Shown in pieces: positions 25,979-35,749 of a stretch of DNA of 64,000 nucleotides. The stretch covers positions 434,001-498,000 of the forward strand of contig CAWBDF010000006.1 in the NCBI GenBank assembly GCA_963787485.1, given 5' to 3'. The notes below the pieces were generated by a model. It saw only the letters and a program-made list of their open reading frames with translations. It was not told where the DNA came from and did no database searches. A program made the translations under genes and the position numbers. How positions within the stretch are numbered: position 1 is the first letter of the stretch; each line of letters starts with the position of its first letter. This DNA is from Bog-473 sp963787485. GTDB taxonomy: Bacteria > Actinomycetota > Acidimicrobiia > Acidimicrobiales > RAAP-2.

Positions 25979-27452
25979 TCACGGCATTGAGCGGCGATGT
26001 CCGGAGGTCGCTGGTGCTGGCCGCTTGGGACGCGAATCGGCGCGTCCCCTAAACAGGGTGTCCTCGCCTTCGACGTGTGCTGGCCGACAACCGGCGCGGG
26101 AGGGCATTGAGTGGTATCCGAGGAGTTCAGAGATCCCGCCTGAGGAGAAGTTGTTCGACCTCCGTGAGCTCTTCAGCCCGAGGAGTGGATCATCATCCAC
26201 CGTGAGGCTGGCTGCGCCCCGGTCAGACCCGAGCGAGCGCCGAATCACGTCCACCACCACCGGACCGGCCTGATCGACGGTGTGTCGTTTGCGAACGCGG
26301 TCCGCGGCTATCTGGCCCATTCTCTGCCGCTCCTCCTCCCGCTCCAGCAGGTCTGAGACCGCAGTGGCCATGCCGGCTACATCGAGGTAGGCGGCTACGC
26401 GGCCGGCGTCGGGGTGGGCGAATTCCGGCGCGCCACCGCCTCCCGCGAAGCAGACGAGAGGTACGCCTGCAGCAGCCGCTTCGAGCATGACCAGCGGAAA
26501 AGGATCCTCCCGTGAAGTCAAGGCGAACACGTCCATGGCCGCGAACAGCTCCGCCAGATGCTCCAAGGGCCCGACGAATCTGATGCGGTCCCCGAGGCCG
26601 AGCCGTCTGGCGTCCATGACGAGCCCTCCCCGGGTCGGGCCGGCAGCGTCGCCCCCTGCCCAGACGAAGTGAACGTCTTGGTCCGGGAGGCGTCGGGTGA
26701 CCATGGCCGCAAGTTGTACGAAGAGGTCTGGGCCCTTGCGCCAGTCCATCGTGCCTACTCCGCCGACCACGAGCGCGTCAGGTGAGATTCCCAAGCGGCG
26801 TCGGGTGACGTGCCGGTCCGCACGAGCCCTGACCAGTTGCACCTCGTCGATACCGACGAATGCGTGGCATAGGGTGATCCGCTCAGGCGGCACTCCCTGG
26901 GTTGAGACGAGGCTCTCCGACGTGACGCGCGAGCAGGCGATGTAGTGATCCGTCACGTCCTTTGTGAAACCGAGGTCAGGCGCTGAGGTGCGATACCCCA
27001 GCCACCATTCCAACTCGTGCACATGGGAGACGCACGTTTTGCCCAGGGCGCCAAAGCTCACGCAGAAGCGCTCCATTCTGGAGGGTGTTCGAGTACACAA
27101 GATCGACCTTGGACAGACGCCGGGCGAGCGATCGGAGTCGCTTCTCGCGCCAGGCGTTCAGCAGGACCTGCGGGACGTTTGCGGACAAGTGGCCCAGATA
27201 CCGGCCGGCCGCCACGTCGGCGGTCGTCGTCGGCGCCAGAGACCGGAAGGCAGGTTCCATGGCGCCCCCCGAGCCGAGCAAGACCTCGAATCGGTAGTCG
27301 GAATTGGCTCGAAGCCACTTCAGAAATGTAAGCAGGGCGATGGGTGCGCCAGTGCGAGAGGCATCGTGCGAGATGAAGAGAATCGACGGCGGCGACAGCC
27401 CCATTTGAGATCGAGTGGCCCGGGAGCCGAAGATATTGCGCGGTTGAATCAC
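25979..27452 (-). pseudogene. GT4-family glycosyltransferase, one frameshift
   Basis: From 27452 it reads ILFISHDASRTGAPIALLTFL and VDLVYSNTLQNGALLRE. A +1 step near 27056 then gives ALGKTCVSHVHELEWWLGYR, VVGGVGTMDWRKGPDLFVQLA, VHFVWAGGD, RIRFVGPLEHLAELFAAMDVF and the EX7E motif EDPFPLVMLEAAAAGVPLV. Both halves are unmistakably one GT4 enzyme of the wfgS/GT4 type with a His-Glu-rich loop. The last 75 codons (after VIRRSLG) look unconserved and may be out of frame. It is convergent with the TylF-like gene. The shift may be a read error. Confidence 0.75.
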
Positions 27453-27554
27453 CGTTGTAGCCTATTTAGTGATGCCATCACTACCCTGACGGGGCTTAGA
27501 TTGGCCGGCTACGGCTTCGGCCGGTTTTGAGGTGTTTGCAGATCCGACCCTGCT

Positions 27555-27564
27555 CCCCTAGGGG
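27555..27564 (+). promoter_or_regulatory. CCCCTAGGGG palindrome before the ABC exporter genes
   Basis: A perfect 10-bp palindrome lies 58 bp before the ATG of the permease gene and upstream of no other forward gene. It lacks the GTTG tail of the other sites. Confidence 0.38.
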
Positions 27565-27622
27565 CTTCTTCTCGGTGAGGGATGTAATGTCAGCCCGCTA
27601 CTGTGCTACCGAGGTCAACGGG

Positions 27623-28552
27623 ATGGCGACGCCAAACAACATCGACCTTTTGCGGGGTCTCCGGGATATGATCGGTGGGATTAATTATCCAATGAGCGCC
27701 GAGCCGGCGGAAAGCTTGGCTCTCGATAATCGCTGGCTGCGAATCGACAGCCGTCGACCCTGGTTTCCCGACTTAGGTGCTGTCTTCCGGTCGCGCCAAC
27801 TCCTTTTCCTGCTCTGTCGGCGAAACATTACCGTCATGTATCGGCAGACCGCACTGGGGTCGATCTGGCTCGTGGTCAATCCGGTCATTTCGGCCGGCTT
27901 ACTGAGCTTCGTGTTCGGGCGTGTGGCTCATCTATCGAGCGGAGGGGTGCCGTACTTCCCCTTCACCTTCGCAGGCTTGCTCGCCTACAATCTCTTTTCC
28001 AATTCTGTCACCGGGGCGGCTAGTAGTCTTGTCTCGAACTCAACCTTGTTCACCAGGATCTACTTTCCCCGGCTGCTCCTTCCGCTCTCGGCACTTGCGC
28101 CGACGCTGCTCAACACCGGTATCAGTTGTGGCGTAATGTTTGTTCTTCTTTTGGCTTACAAGATCGGCTTCTCCTATCGGCTGCTGCTCTTACCGCTCTG
28201 GCTGGGGCTCGCCCTTTTGTTGTCCGTCGGAGTGAGCCTGATCCTGTCCTCGATGGCAGTGTTCCGACGAGACGTCGGGTACGCCACACAAGTCGTGATT
28301 CCTCTCCTGTTGTTCGTCACTCCCGTCGCCTACTCCGTCGCCGCCGTTCCCCCCGGGCTTCGGACGATCTATCTCCTCAACCCATTGGCAACCATCGTGG
28401 AGGGCTGTCGATGGTCATTGGTCGGACAGACTCACCTTCCGAGCATTTCGATGTGGGCTGTCGCTTACGCCACCGTCATCACGCTCCTTTCACTCGTTGC
28501 GGGTTTGGTCGTCTTCGCACGCCTCGAGCGGAAGTTTGCCGATGTCGTCTAA
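27623..28552 (+). CDS. wzm: ABC-2 type polysaccharide exporter permease (Wzm/TagG family)
   Basis: The 309-aa membrane protein has six hydrophobic helices and the family signature RNITVMYRQTALGSIWLVVNPVISAGLLSF near the N-terminus, plus VPYFPFTFAGLLAYNLFSNSV and PLLLFVTPVAYS. It forms the channel that moves lipid-linked glycan across the membrane with the ATPase encoded next. I choose ATG 27623 because GAGGTCAACGGG precedes it; upstream GTG/ATG starts (27527, 27587) lack this. Its stop overlaps the ATPase start by 11 bp. Confidence 0.9.
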   Translation: MATPNNIDLLRGLRDMIGGINYPMSAEPAESLALDNRWLRIDSRRPWFPDLGAVFRSRQLLFLLCRRNITVMYRQTALGSIWLVVNPVISAGLLSFVFGRVAHLSSGGVPYFPFTFAGLLAYNLFSNSVTGAASSLVSNSTLFTRIYFPRLLLPLSALAPTLLNTGISCGVMFVLLLAYKIGFSYRLLLLPLWLGLALLLSVGVSLILSSMAVFRRDVGYATQVVIPLLLFVTPVAYSVAAVPPGLRTIYLLNPLATIVEGCRWSLVGQTHLPSISMWAVAYATVITLLSLVAGLVVFARLERKFADVV

Positions 28553-29939
28553 CTCGGCGGTCAGCGTCCGTCACGTATCGAAGATATACACATTGGGTTT
28601 GAGTGGAAGGTCCAGGTCACTCTCTTCAATCATTCGGGAGCGTGCCCGTCGCCCCATACGGGGAAACGGTAGGAGAAAGGAGCGTCTCCAGGCGCTGGAC
28701 GATGTTTCTTTCGACGTCCTCCCGGGCGAAGCGGTTGGCATCGTGGGTAATAACGGCGCCGGCAAGAGCACGTTGCTGAAGATCCTCAGCCGCATCACTC
28801 CGCCAACCCGCGGTCACATCGATATTCAGGGAACAGTCGGGTCGCTGCTGGAAGTCGGAACTGGATTTCATCCGGAGTTGACCGGTCTGGAGAACGTGTA
28901 TCTCAACGGGGCGATCCTCGGCATGTCAACGCGGGATATCAAGCGACGCTTGGAGGAGATCCTCGCCTTCGCAGAAATTGACAAATTTATCGATACACCG
29001 GTCAAGCGCTATAGCACCGGTATGCGGGTGCGCCTCGCCTTTGCAGTGGCGGCACATCTAGAGCCAGAGATCATGATCGTCGACGAGGTTCTGTCGGTGG
29101 GTGATCAGGCGTTTCAGGCGAAGTGCCTCGAGCGAATGAAGTCGGTTGCCGCGAGCGACGGCCGGACTGTCCTGTACGTAAGTCATCAGTTGGCCACGGT
29201 GGAGCATCTCTGTCCAAGAACGCTACTTATTGCCGATGGTCGACTCGAATTCGACGGTCCGACGGAGGAGACAATGGCTCAGTATCTCCGTAAATTCCCG
29301 CGGGGTAAGGCCGCTGACATCGCTGGCGTGTTCGATCTTGCCTCGGCTGATCGATCGCAAGGGGCATACGAGCCACTCCTCCAACGACTCGAACTTCGAC
29401 CGAGTGGTGGGAGTCCATCCGACAACATACGGATGGGGGAGCAGTTACAGATCGAGATCAGCGTGACAGGATTGAACGACATCAGAGATCCATGGGTGTT
29501 CGTCTCGATCGGCTCGAGCAAAGTGCCTGTACTGATTCGGCTGAACTCTCTCGCCGTGCCGCTCAACTCCACACAGGATCGGAGTGACCGGGAACTGATC
29601 GTGATCAATATCCCTGCTCTGCCTCTCACGCCGGGTGACTACCGGGTAGAAGTGCATATCAAAGACGGGAGCAAGACGGTTGATTACGTCGGACCAGCAG
29701 GCGAATTCACGGTCAATCCTGCAGATGTGTTCGGCGGGGGGTACAGGTTTGACTCGAGCGGTGGGTTCGACGACGGCTCTTTCGTGGTCCCGTGGGAATG
29801 GGAGCTTCGGCCGGCGCCGGATCCATGTGTCGATATTCCGCCATTTGCTTCAACGGGGGAGCGACGCCCCCAACGAAACCCACGCCCAGGGATGGGGTTG
29901 GCATCCGGCGAATCTGGCGTTCCCTGCGAGGTCCGATGA
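28542..29939 (+). CDS. wzt: Polysaccharide ABC exporter ATPase (Wzt family) with C-terminal substrate domain
   Basis: The 465-aa ATPase has Walker A GIVGNNGAGKST, a Q-loop area GSLLEVGTGFHPELTG, signature RYSTGMRVRLAFAVA, Walker B IMIVDEVLSVGD and the H-loop YVSHQ. From about residue 290 an all-beta Wzt_C-like domain follows (EQLQIEISVTGLNDI, LPLTPGDYRVEVHI). Such domains select finished O-antigen-type glycans. The last 30 residues (after FVVPWEWELRP) are Arg/Pro/Gly-rich and unlike the family, so the IS110-like element just downstream may have replaced the native end. The ATG lies within the permease's last codons. Confidence 0.92.
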   Translation: MSSNSAVSVRHVSKIYTLGLSGRSRSLSSIIRERARRPIRGNGRRKERLQALDDVSFDVLPGEAVGIVGNNGAGKSTLLKILSRITPPTRGHIDIQGTVGSLLEVGTGFHPELTGLENVYLNGAILGMSTRDIKRRLEEILAFAEIDKFIDTPVKRYSTGMRVRLAFAVAAHLEPEIMIVDEVLSVGDQAFQAKCLERMKSVAASDGRTVLYVSHQLATVEHLCPRTLLIADGRLEFDGPTEETMAQYLRKFPRGKAADIAGVFDLASADRSQGAYEPLLQRLELRPSGGSPSDNIRMGEQLQIEISVTGLNDIRDPWVFVSIGSSKVPVLIRLNSLAVPLNSTQDRSDRELIVINIPALPLTPGDYRVEVHIKDGSKTVDYVGPAGEFTVNPADVFGGGYRFDSSGGFDDGSFVVPWEWELRPAPDPCVDIPPFASTGERRPQRNPRPGMGLASGESGVPCEVR

Positions 29940-29999
29940 AGACTCGAGCCGAGAGACACGTACAGCTACATCGTCTAGACATCCCACGTCCGTAAGAGG

Positions 30000-31216
30000 T
30001 CAAGCGGCCAGCTCGGATTCCTCGGGCCAGGCAACCAGCTCGTCGTAGAGGACTCCTCGCTCCAGGCAGACATGAAGGATGCCCGACCAGGCGGTTGGCC
30101 AGCTGGCGGAGGGCCTGTCGGTGGGTCTTGCCCCTGGCTCGGAGTTCGTCGTAGTAGCGCCGGGCGCCCGGCGAGTGCGTGAGGGCGCAAAAGGCCCACT
30201 GGTCGCAGGCATCGGCCAGGCGGCGGTTGCGGGCGAAACGGGCCAGCACGACCCGGCTGTGACCCGAGGCTTTGGTCACAGGTGACGTGCCGGCGTAGTT
30301 CTTGCGAGACTTGGGGCCGGAGAAACGAGTCCGGTCATCACCGAACTCGCCCAGCACCCGGGCACCGAGGACCGTCCCTAGTCCTGGCAGGGAGAGGACG
30401 ACCTTGGCGTCCGGGTGCTGCTCAAAATGCTCTGAGAGCGCCGCCTCGAGTTCGGCGATCTGGGCGTTGAAGGCGCCGATCAGGGCGACGGCCGAGCGGG
30501 TGACGAGCCCGTGGGCCTTGGCGATGAGCTCGGGTGCCTCGAGCTGCTCGGCGCGCAGGGCCTCTTGGATCTCTTCGGCCCGCCGTTCGATGTTGCGCTG
30601 GCGACCACCACGGCGCAGCGCCGAGGCGATCTTCGAACGCGACAGCCCCCGGCCGAGCTCGGGAGTCGGGGCGATCTCGAGGATGGCCAGGGCATCGGTG
30701 CTGGCCAGATCGGTGCCGAAGGCCGCCAGGGCCCCGGGGTAGTACTCGCGCAACGACGAGCGCAGCGCATTGAGCTGGCGCTGGCGGCCCCAGATGGCGC
30801 TCTGGTGGGCCCGGGCCAAGAGCTTCACCCCTTCGGCCAGGTCCGAGTCACCGGCGATCGGGCCGGTGGTTGTGCCGGTCGGTGCGCACCAGGTCGGCCA
30901 GCACCTTGGCGTCGCCGGGGTCGGACTTGGCTCCCGAGGTGGCGTGGCGGTCCCGATAGCGGGCGGACGCCATCGGGTTGATGGCGAAGACCTCGTAGCC
31001 GGCGCCGAGCAGCGACCAGACCACCAGGCCGCGGTCGATCTCGATGCCGACGACCACCGCCTCGTCGTCGTCGGCGTGCTCGGCGACCAGCCCATGGAGC
31101 TCGCCGATCCCGGCCACGCTGTCGGGCACGCGGCGTTTGCCGAGCACCGTTCCGTCCTCGGCCATCACGCAGACGTCGTGATGGTCCTCGGCCCAGTCCA
31201 CTCCCACAAAGAGCAC
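30000..31216 (-). mobile_element. IS110-family transposase, two frameshifts
   Basis: From 31216 it reads MLFVGVDWAEDHHDVCVMAE, VVGIEIDRGLVVWSLL, INPMASARYRDRHATSGAKS and DPGDAKVLADLVRTDRHNHRP. This is the DEDD RuvC-like domain of IS110 transposases. A +1 step near 30860 gives IAGDSDLAEGVKLLARAHQS and the C-terminal Transposase_20 part (VVLSLPGLGTVLGARVLGEF, NYAGTSPVTKASG). A second step near 30081 gives ILHVCLERGVLYDELVAWPE and the TGA at 30000. Repaired, it is about 405 aa, normal for the family. Element ends are not defined because IS110 lacks inverted repeats. It sits directly after the Wzt gene. Confidence 0.88.
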
Positions 31217-31566
31217 TGCTCCTCCTCTCGCTCGTGAGCCCGAGGAGATGCGCAGCGACCTAATGGATCAGTGCTCGAGGCACGACACCCCACCAGCTGT
31301 CTGTCTCCTCACCAGCCCGACGGGGCACGCTCTAGCGTTAGGGCTCATGGCCCGGGGTCAGACGAGTGCTCCCGCCGGGTGGCTCGGAGACCAGCTTGCC
31401 TCTCGCGAAGCCGGTCCGGTCCCATTAGACAGGACACTCGACGTACGGGTGCTGGACTTGTTGCTGCCACTCAACATGGAGACATCGGGAGGCATTCGCC
31501 CAGGCCCGGACCGAAGTAATTTGTCTGCTATCGCCGATTGCCCCGCTCACCTGAAGAGGCGCAAAT
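31217..31566. other. Flank between IS110-like and IS1380 elements
   Basis: Probably includes the left non-coding end of the IS110-like element and part of the gene interrupted by IS1380. No complete frame with family resemblance is seen. Confidence 0.35.
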
Positions 31567-31780
31567 TTGTGCGGAGACATGCTTAGGCTTGACTCGACGC
31601 TCAACAAAGGGCACGGGGGTTGGCAGCTCGCCAAGTCGGGCGTGGACTACAAGACCACGGCCAACGCCACCCACCCGCCACCCACCAAGAGCACCTCAGC
31701 CTCATTCGGCATCACTATCAACTACACGCCGACCTCGCCGCTGACCACCATGCTGCCGAACTTCTCGCCACTCACCTTGA

Positions 31781-31785
31781 CTAAG
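31781..31785. repeat. IS1380 target-site duplication, left copy (CTAAG)
   Basis: CTAAG immediately precedes the left terminal inverted repeat and is repeated at 33410-33414 immediately after the right one. The duplication is direct and perfect, so the insertion is simple and probably recent. Confidence 0.85.
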
Positions 31786-33409
31786 CCCTGATCCACCGAT
31801 CGGCCTCGGTGCGACAGCTTCTGCCAACGATGTGTAACTCGCCTGTCTGTGCGGTGCGGTGATCAGTGGCTGTGACGTGTTCTGGGGCGAGATGAACCAG
31901 AGCTTCTTGTGATCGGCGATGTGCATTGGCGGCCGCAGGGTGCTCGGGGCCACGTCCACACAAACGGTCAGGTCACCAGCAAGACGTTGCGGTGAACGGT
32001 GAGCGCAGCGACGAAGCGCTCCGTCCATGGCCAACGTGCCGGCAGGTGCAAGGTGACGCGTCGGGCTGAGCGCGTGAGTCGTCCCGGGAGGCTCAGGTAA
32101 CGGCGGCGAAGGGTCTCGGTGGTGATGAGGGTGTCGCCGAGGCCGAGCCTGGTGCTGAAGCGGGCCAGATTATGAGCCATGACGTTGAAGGCCAACCAGG
32201 CGGCATTGGCACCGAAGCGCCCCGATGGCAGATGGTTGAGGCCGACACCGTATTTCAGGTCACGGATGGTGTTCTCGATCTCGGCATGGCGCCGGTGGTC
32301 GGCCTCGAGCTCGACCATCTCGCCTTCTCGGTCGGTGATGAAGGCGTGGTAGGTGAACTCGACGAACAGCGCCAGCTGGCTGCCCGGTGTGGGCCGCACC
32401 CGACGCACGATGAGGCGACAGGGCTGGCCCTTGGCCCTGAAGGGCTGGTAGGTGGTCTCGGCCACGTCGGCGCCGTCGAGGAAGTAGGGGATGGCGACCC
32501 AGGCAGACTCGTCGATGGCGGCGATGGCCGTTTTCACTCCGCCTTTGTGGAGTTTGGCCGTGATGGAGAAGGACACGTTGGCCCGGCGGCAGGCGTCGAC
32601 GACGTTGCGGTTGTAGAAGCCCGAGTCGGCCCGCAGGACGATCGGCCCGCTGGCACCCGCCGTCCGCACCCGAGCGAACGTCTCGGTGAGGAAGCTGGCC
32701 GCACCCCGACCGGAGTGGGCGTTGCCACCGCGCAGGCGGACGTGCAGGACGTCTCCGGTCCTTGCCGCCACGGCGTAGAGAGGGTTGTAGCCCCGGACGT
32801 GGTTGTAGGTGAAGTGGGTCCCGCCCTCTTTGGCCAAGCCGTAGGTCTCGTGGATGGAGGAGTCGACATCGATGGTGAACGGCTCCTCGCCCGGACCCGC
32901 CCCGGCGGCCCAGGCCCGTGTCAACAGGTCGCCGGCCACCGCGTCCAGCTGACGAGCATGGCCCCAGGTGAAGCTGCGCAGGAACGTTCCGAGAGTCGAC
33001 GGCGCTAACACGACGTGGCCGAGCACCGCTTGGGTGTCGCCCGCCCGCAGGGCGTCGGCATCGTCGATCGAGTCGCCCCCGGCCAGCGCCGAGTGGATGA
33101 GGGTCATGGCCTTGTGCCCGACGTTGGCGCGGCCCGCCGCATCGCCAAGATCGACGTGTTCGTCGAAGAGCTCTCGTAATCCCAAATGCTGGGCCAGTGT
33201 CGCCGGCAGCATCAAGCCAGCGTTGGCCACCAGACGGTTGTCGTCGAAGGTCACGTCCAGACGGTCGAGACTGTGGCAAGATCGCGCATCGAAATAGTGC
33301 CTTCCCGTAGGGGATGTGGTCGGTGTGGTAACCACCATTTTCCCTTGCAGGAAGGCACTTTTCGCGGATGCGCGACCGCGTTCAGACTCTATTCGTCGGT
33401 GGATCAGGG
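31786..33409 (-). mobile_element. Complete IS1380-family insertion sequence, 1,624 bp
   Basis: The ends are CCCTGATCCACCGA at 31786-31799 and its reverse complement at 33396-33409, a 14-bp perfect inverted repeat starting with CC as in the family. It is flanked by 5-bp CTAAG duplications. It carries one intact transposase on the reverse strand. The length matches typical IS1380 elements. It interrupts a small gene within the polysaccharide locus. Confidence 0.92.
31968..33338 (-). CDS. IS1380-family transposase
   Basis: The 456-aa DDE transposase has catalytic blocks FTIDVDSSIHETYG (first Asp), PIVLRADSGFYNRNVVDACR (second Asp) and HAEIENTIRDLKYGVGLNHL (Glu). It also has the family's HYFDARSCHSLDRLDVTFDD and GGDSIDDADALRAG N-terminal parts. 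ATG 33338 is the likely start; a longer frame to 33455 would run through the right inverted repeat. No frameshift is present, unlike the IS110-like element, so it may be active. A 9-bp inverted repeat brackets its start. Confidence 0.95.
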   Translation of the reverse strand: MVVTTPTTSPTGRHYFDARSCHSLDRLDVTFDDNRLVANAGLMLPATLAQHLGLRELFDEHVDLGDAAGRANVGHKAMTLIHSALAGGDSIDDADALRAGDTQAVLGHVVLAPSTLGTFLRSFTWGHARQLDAVAGDLLTRAWAAGAGPGEEPFTIDVDSSIHETYGLAKEGGTHFTYNHVRGYNPLYAVAARTGDVLHVRLRGGNAHSGRGAASFLTETFARVRTAGASGPIVLRADSGFYNRNVVDACRRANVSFSITAKLHKGGVKTAIAAIDESAWVAIPYFLDGADVAETTYQPFRAKGQPCRLIVRRVRPTPGSQLALFVEFTYHAFITDREGEMVELEADHRRHAEIENTIRDLKYGVGLNHLPSGRFGANAAWLAFNVMAHNLARFSTRLGLGDTLITTETLRRRYLSLPGRLTRSARRVTLHLPARWPWTERFVAALTVHRNVLLVT

Positions 33410-33414
33410 CTAAG
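33410..33414. repeat. IS1380 target-site duplication, right copy (CTAAG)
   Basis: Matches 31781-31785 and abuts the right inverted repeat. Confidence 0.85.
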
Positions 33415-33523
33415 GGAACAATCACCATCACCCAACTAAGCGACGAGGTCGCCAACGGCGGGGACCAGATCCGAGCCTCTTCAGTGCCTGCGGCCTTTAC
33501 CCATACGAACTAGCCTTTCGGTC

Positions 33524-34363
33524 GTGGGGGTGGACCGTGCGACGATGCGAAGGAAACCTTTCGCGCCAGCTTCGGTCAGAGAACGCCGAGCCGAGCTAGC
33601 CGACGCCTGGACGGTCGACTGGCGGGAGCGGATTCCCTTCATCGTGGACTCGTGCAGAGATCAGAGGGTTCTCGATCTCGGCTGCGTCGATCACAGCGTC
33701 GAGAGTTTGCAGTCCCCCGGCTGGTTGCACCGTCATCTCCTCGAAGCGGCGACGTCGTGTGTCGGGGTTGATTATGAGGCTGAGGGCATCGACGCGATGA
33801 GGGCCGAAGGGATGGAGGCTTACGTGGCTGACATCACTGCCAATCCGACGCCGGAGCTTCTCGCTGGGCCGCGCTTCGACTGGATCGTTGCCGGAGAGAT
33901 CATCGAGCACCTCGCCTCCCCGCAGGCGCTGCTTTCCTTTGTCCGCCCGCTGCTGGCGCCCGGTGGCAAGTTACTGATCACGACTCCGAACCCGTATGCG
34001 CTCTGGCGCAACATGCGGGGCCAGACTCGCGGGATTTGGGAGAACGTCGACCACGTCTGCTATCTGTTTCCAGCCGGCATGGCCGAAATGGCGGCCCGAA
34101 CTGGGATGCGTGTCGTAACGTCCACAACGATCCACCATAAGACACCCCGCGACGTGGTGACCGCATCCACACGGAGTTTCTTCGAGCGTCTAGTTCGCCA
34201 GCTGCTACGACCCCATGACCCACCGTTGCGGGATGGCCCGGCGGAGCCCTACTACGCCCTGAGCCTGCCGGAGGTGGCGGTATTCCTGATGCGCCGGCGG
34301 TTCGGCTGGCTCGGAGAAACGGCGGTCTATGTCCTAGTCAGTCAGGACGACATTCCGCGCTAG
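33524..34363 (+). CDS. Class I SAM-dependent methyltransferase
   Basis: The 279-aa enzyme has motif I RVLDLGCVDHSVESL, then VGVDYEAEGIDAMRAEG, FDWIVAGEIIEHLASPQALL and LLAPGGKLLITTPNPYAL. This is the Methyltransf_11/23 type found in polysaccharide loci. The IEHL motif is typical of the group. The C-terminal 100 residues are predicted soluble with unclear role. The start is GTG 33524 or ATG 33545. It lies just right of the IS1380 element and is convergent with a GT4 gene. The methyl acceptor is unknown. Confidence 0.85.
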   Translation: MGVDRATMRRKPFAPASVRERRAELADAWTVDWRERIPFIVDSCRDQRVLDLGCVDHSVESLQSPGWLHRHLLEAATSCVGVDYEAEGIDAMRAEGMEAYVADITANPTPELLAGPRFDWIVAGEIIEHLASPQALLSFVRPLLAPGGKLLITTPNPYALWRNMRGQTRGIWENVDHVCYLFPAGMAEMAARTGMRVVTSTTIHHKTPRDVVTASTRSFFERLVRQLLRPHDPPLRDGPAEPYYALSLPEVAVFLMRRRFGWLGETAVYVLVSQDDIPR

Positions 34364-34481
34364 AACGGGTCGATCGCGCTCCAAGGGCCTCGAGGACCGC
34401 CGTCGGGCTCGCCGAGGGTCTTGCACGTATCGAAAGGGGCAAGCAGCTATAGCGGTCAGTCGGCTTGAAGGCCGCCCACGG

Positions 34482-35657
34482 CTATTCGGATACAACCTGG
34501 TTGAGCACGCGACTCCAGTTCTCCTGAGCCCGTTCGGCGGTAAAGCGCTCGAGCACAGCAGCCCTAGCGGCTGTGCCCAGTTTTGAGCGTTGTTCGGCAT
34601 CAGTGAGCAAGCCGACGAGGGCGTCCACCCATGAGTCGACCGCGTTCGGAATATCGATCAGCCGGCCGGTGACTCCGTCGTTTATTGCCTCGGGAACACC
34701 GCCGACGCGACTTGCAACAACGGGCAAGGAGCACGCCATCATCTCGAGAGACGCCAGTGGAAAGGTCTCCTCAGTAACGCTCGGCAGCACCCCGACATCA
34801 GCGACCCCGTACATCGTGTGCAGCTCGTCTGGTGGCAAGAGGCCGAGGTTCCAGACTTCGCGGTTGTGGGCCAGAACCCGGCGCTCAGGTCGAGGTTCGC
34901 CTGCACTCAGGAGCACGACCCGCCGGCCGAAGGGGGGCAGGGCCACCAGTGCCTTTTCGATGATCCTTGCTCCCTTGATCCAGTGGCGACCTATGAACGC
35001 GACCACGAGGTCGTCTTGGTCGAGGCCGAGAGCGGCCCGGGAGGTGCGTCGGTCCTCCGGTCGCAGAGGGTGGAACGCGTCCACGTCTATCCAGTTGGGG
35101 ATGATCCACATCGGCGGCGGATATTGGTTACCTAGGCGGCGCCAGGTATCGCGATAGACGGCGACTGAAGGGACGACAGCGCCGTTCGCCGCCAGACCCG
35201 CGTCAAGGAAACCCCAGACGACAGGCGTATGTATCCATTGCACGATCCGCGACCGAGGCATGGCACGGCGAACCGCGAGCACCGCCTCGGCATGGGTACA
35301 GATGACGACGGTCGAGGGCCGGTCTGGTCGTGAGGCGGCCAGCCGGGCCGCCGCGGTCTGGGCCCAGAGCGCCTTCTCGAAGCTTTGTCGGGTGGCCGCC
35401 TTCCGCCCCGACAACCGGCGCCCCACACGCAGTTCTGACAGCCGCAGCCTGGCTCTGGCCGATGCCGGCAGAGCGACGCCGATGGCCTCTACACCTGGAA
35501 GCGGCTTGGCCTCGGGGGAGATCGCCAGGAGGTCCCAGTCAGGGTGGGCGGCGCCCAGCGAGGCGAGGAGCTGGGCGTTGAGCCGGGGCACCGCCGCGGT
35601 GGCACGCAGATCCACGGGCAGCACCCCGTAAAGTGACACGACGCTCAACATCAGCAA
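34482..35657 (-). CDS. GT4-family glycosyltransferase
   Basis: The 391-aa GT-B enzyme is intact. N-terminal half: MLMLSVVSLYGVLPVDLRAT, VVICTHAEAVLAVRRAMPRS and IVQWIHTPVVWGFLDAGLAA. Donor half: LVVAFIGRHWIKGARIIEKAL, VWNLGLLPPDELHTMYGVAD and the EX7E motif ETFPLASLEMMACSLPVVAS. It is transcribed as a reverse-strand pair with the transferase at 35750-36749, about 90 bp apart, probably in one unit. Sugar unknown. Confidence 0.88.
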   Translation of the reverse strand: MLMLSVVSLYGVLPVDLRATAAVPRLNAQLLASLGAAHPDWDLLAISPEAKPLPGVEAIGVALPASARARLRLSELRVGRRLSGRKAATRQSFEKALWAQTAAARLAASRPDRPSTVVICTHAEAVLAVRRAMPRSRIVQWIHTPVVWGFLDAGLAANGAVVPSVAVYRDTWRRLGNQYPPPMWIIPNWIDVDAFHPLRPEDRRTSRAALGLDQDDLVVAFIGRHWIKGARIIEKALVALPPFGRRVVLLSAGEPRPERRVLAHNREVWNLGLLPPDELHTMYGVADVGVLPSVTEETFPLASLEMMACSLPVVASRVGGVPEAINDGVTGRLIDIPNAVDSWVDALVGLLTDAEQRSKLGTAARAAVLERFTAERAQENWSRVLNQVVSE

Positions 35658-35749
35658 AGGGGCACACGAAGGCGCCGGCCGCGGCGTCCGTGTGGTCCAG
35701 CCCCTTGGATCGCTATCGTTGGGACCGCTTGAACGAGCCGGCGCACTAG

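Larger units (their letters stand above)
31567..33513 (+). pseudogene. Hypothetical protein split by IS1380
   Basis: Removing the element and one copy of the CTAAG target duplication joins 31567-31785 to 33415-33513 in frame. The joined product reads SASFGITINYTPTSPLTTML, PNFSPLTLTK then GTITITQLSDEVANGGDQIR, ending at 33513. It is about 105 aa, Thr/Ser-rich, and could be an exported or surface protein or the tail of a longer one. The restored reading frame supports a real gene. I recognise no family. Confidence 0.5.
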
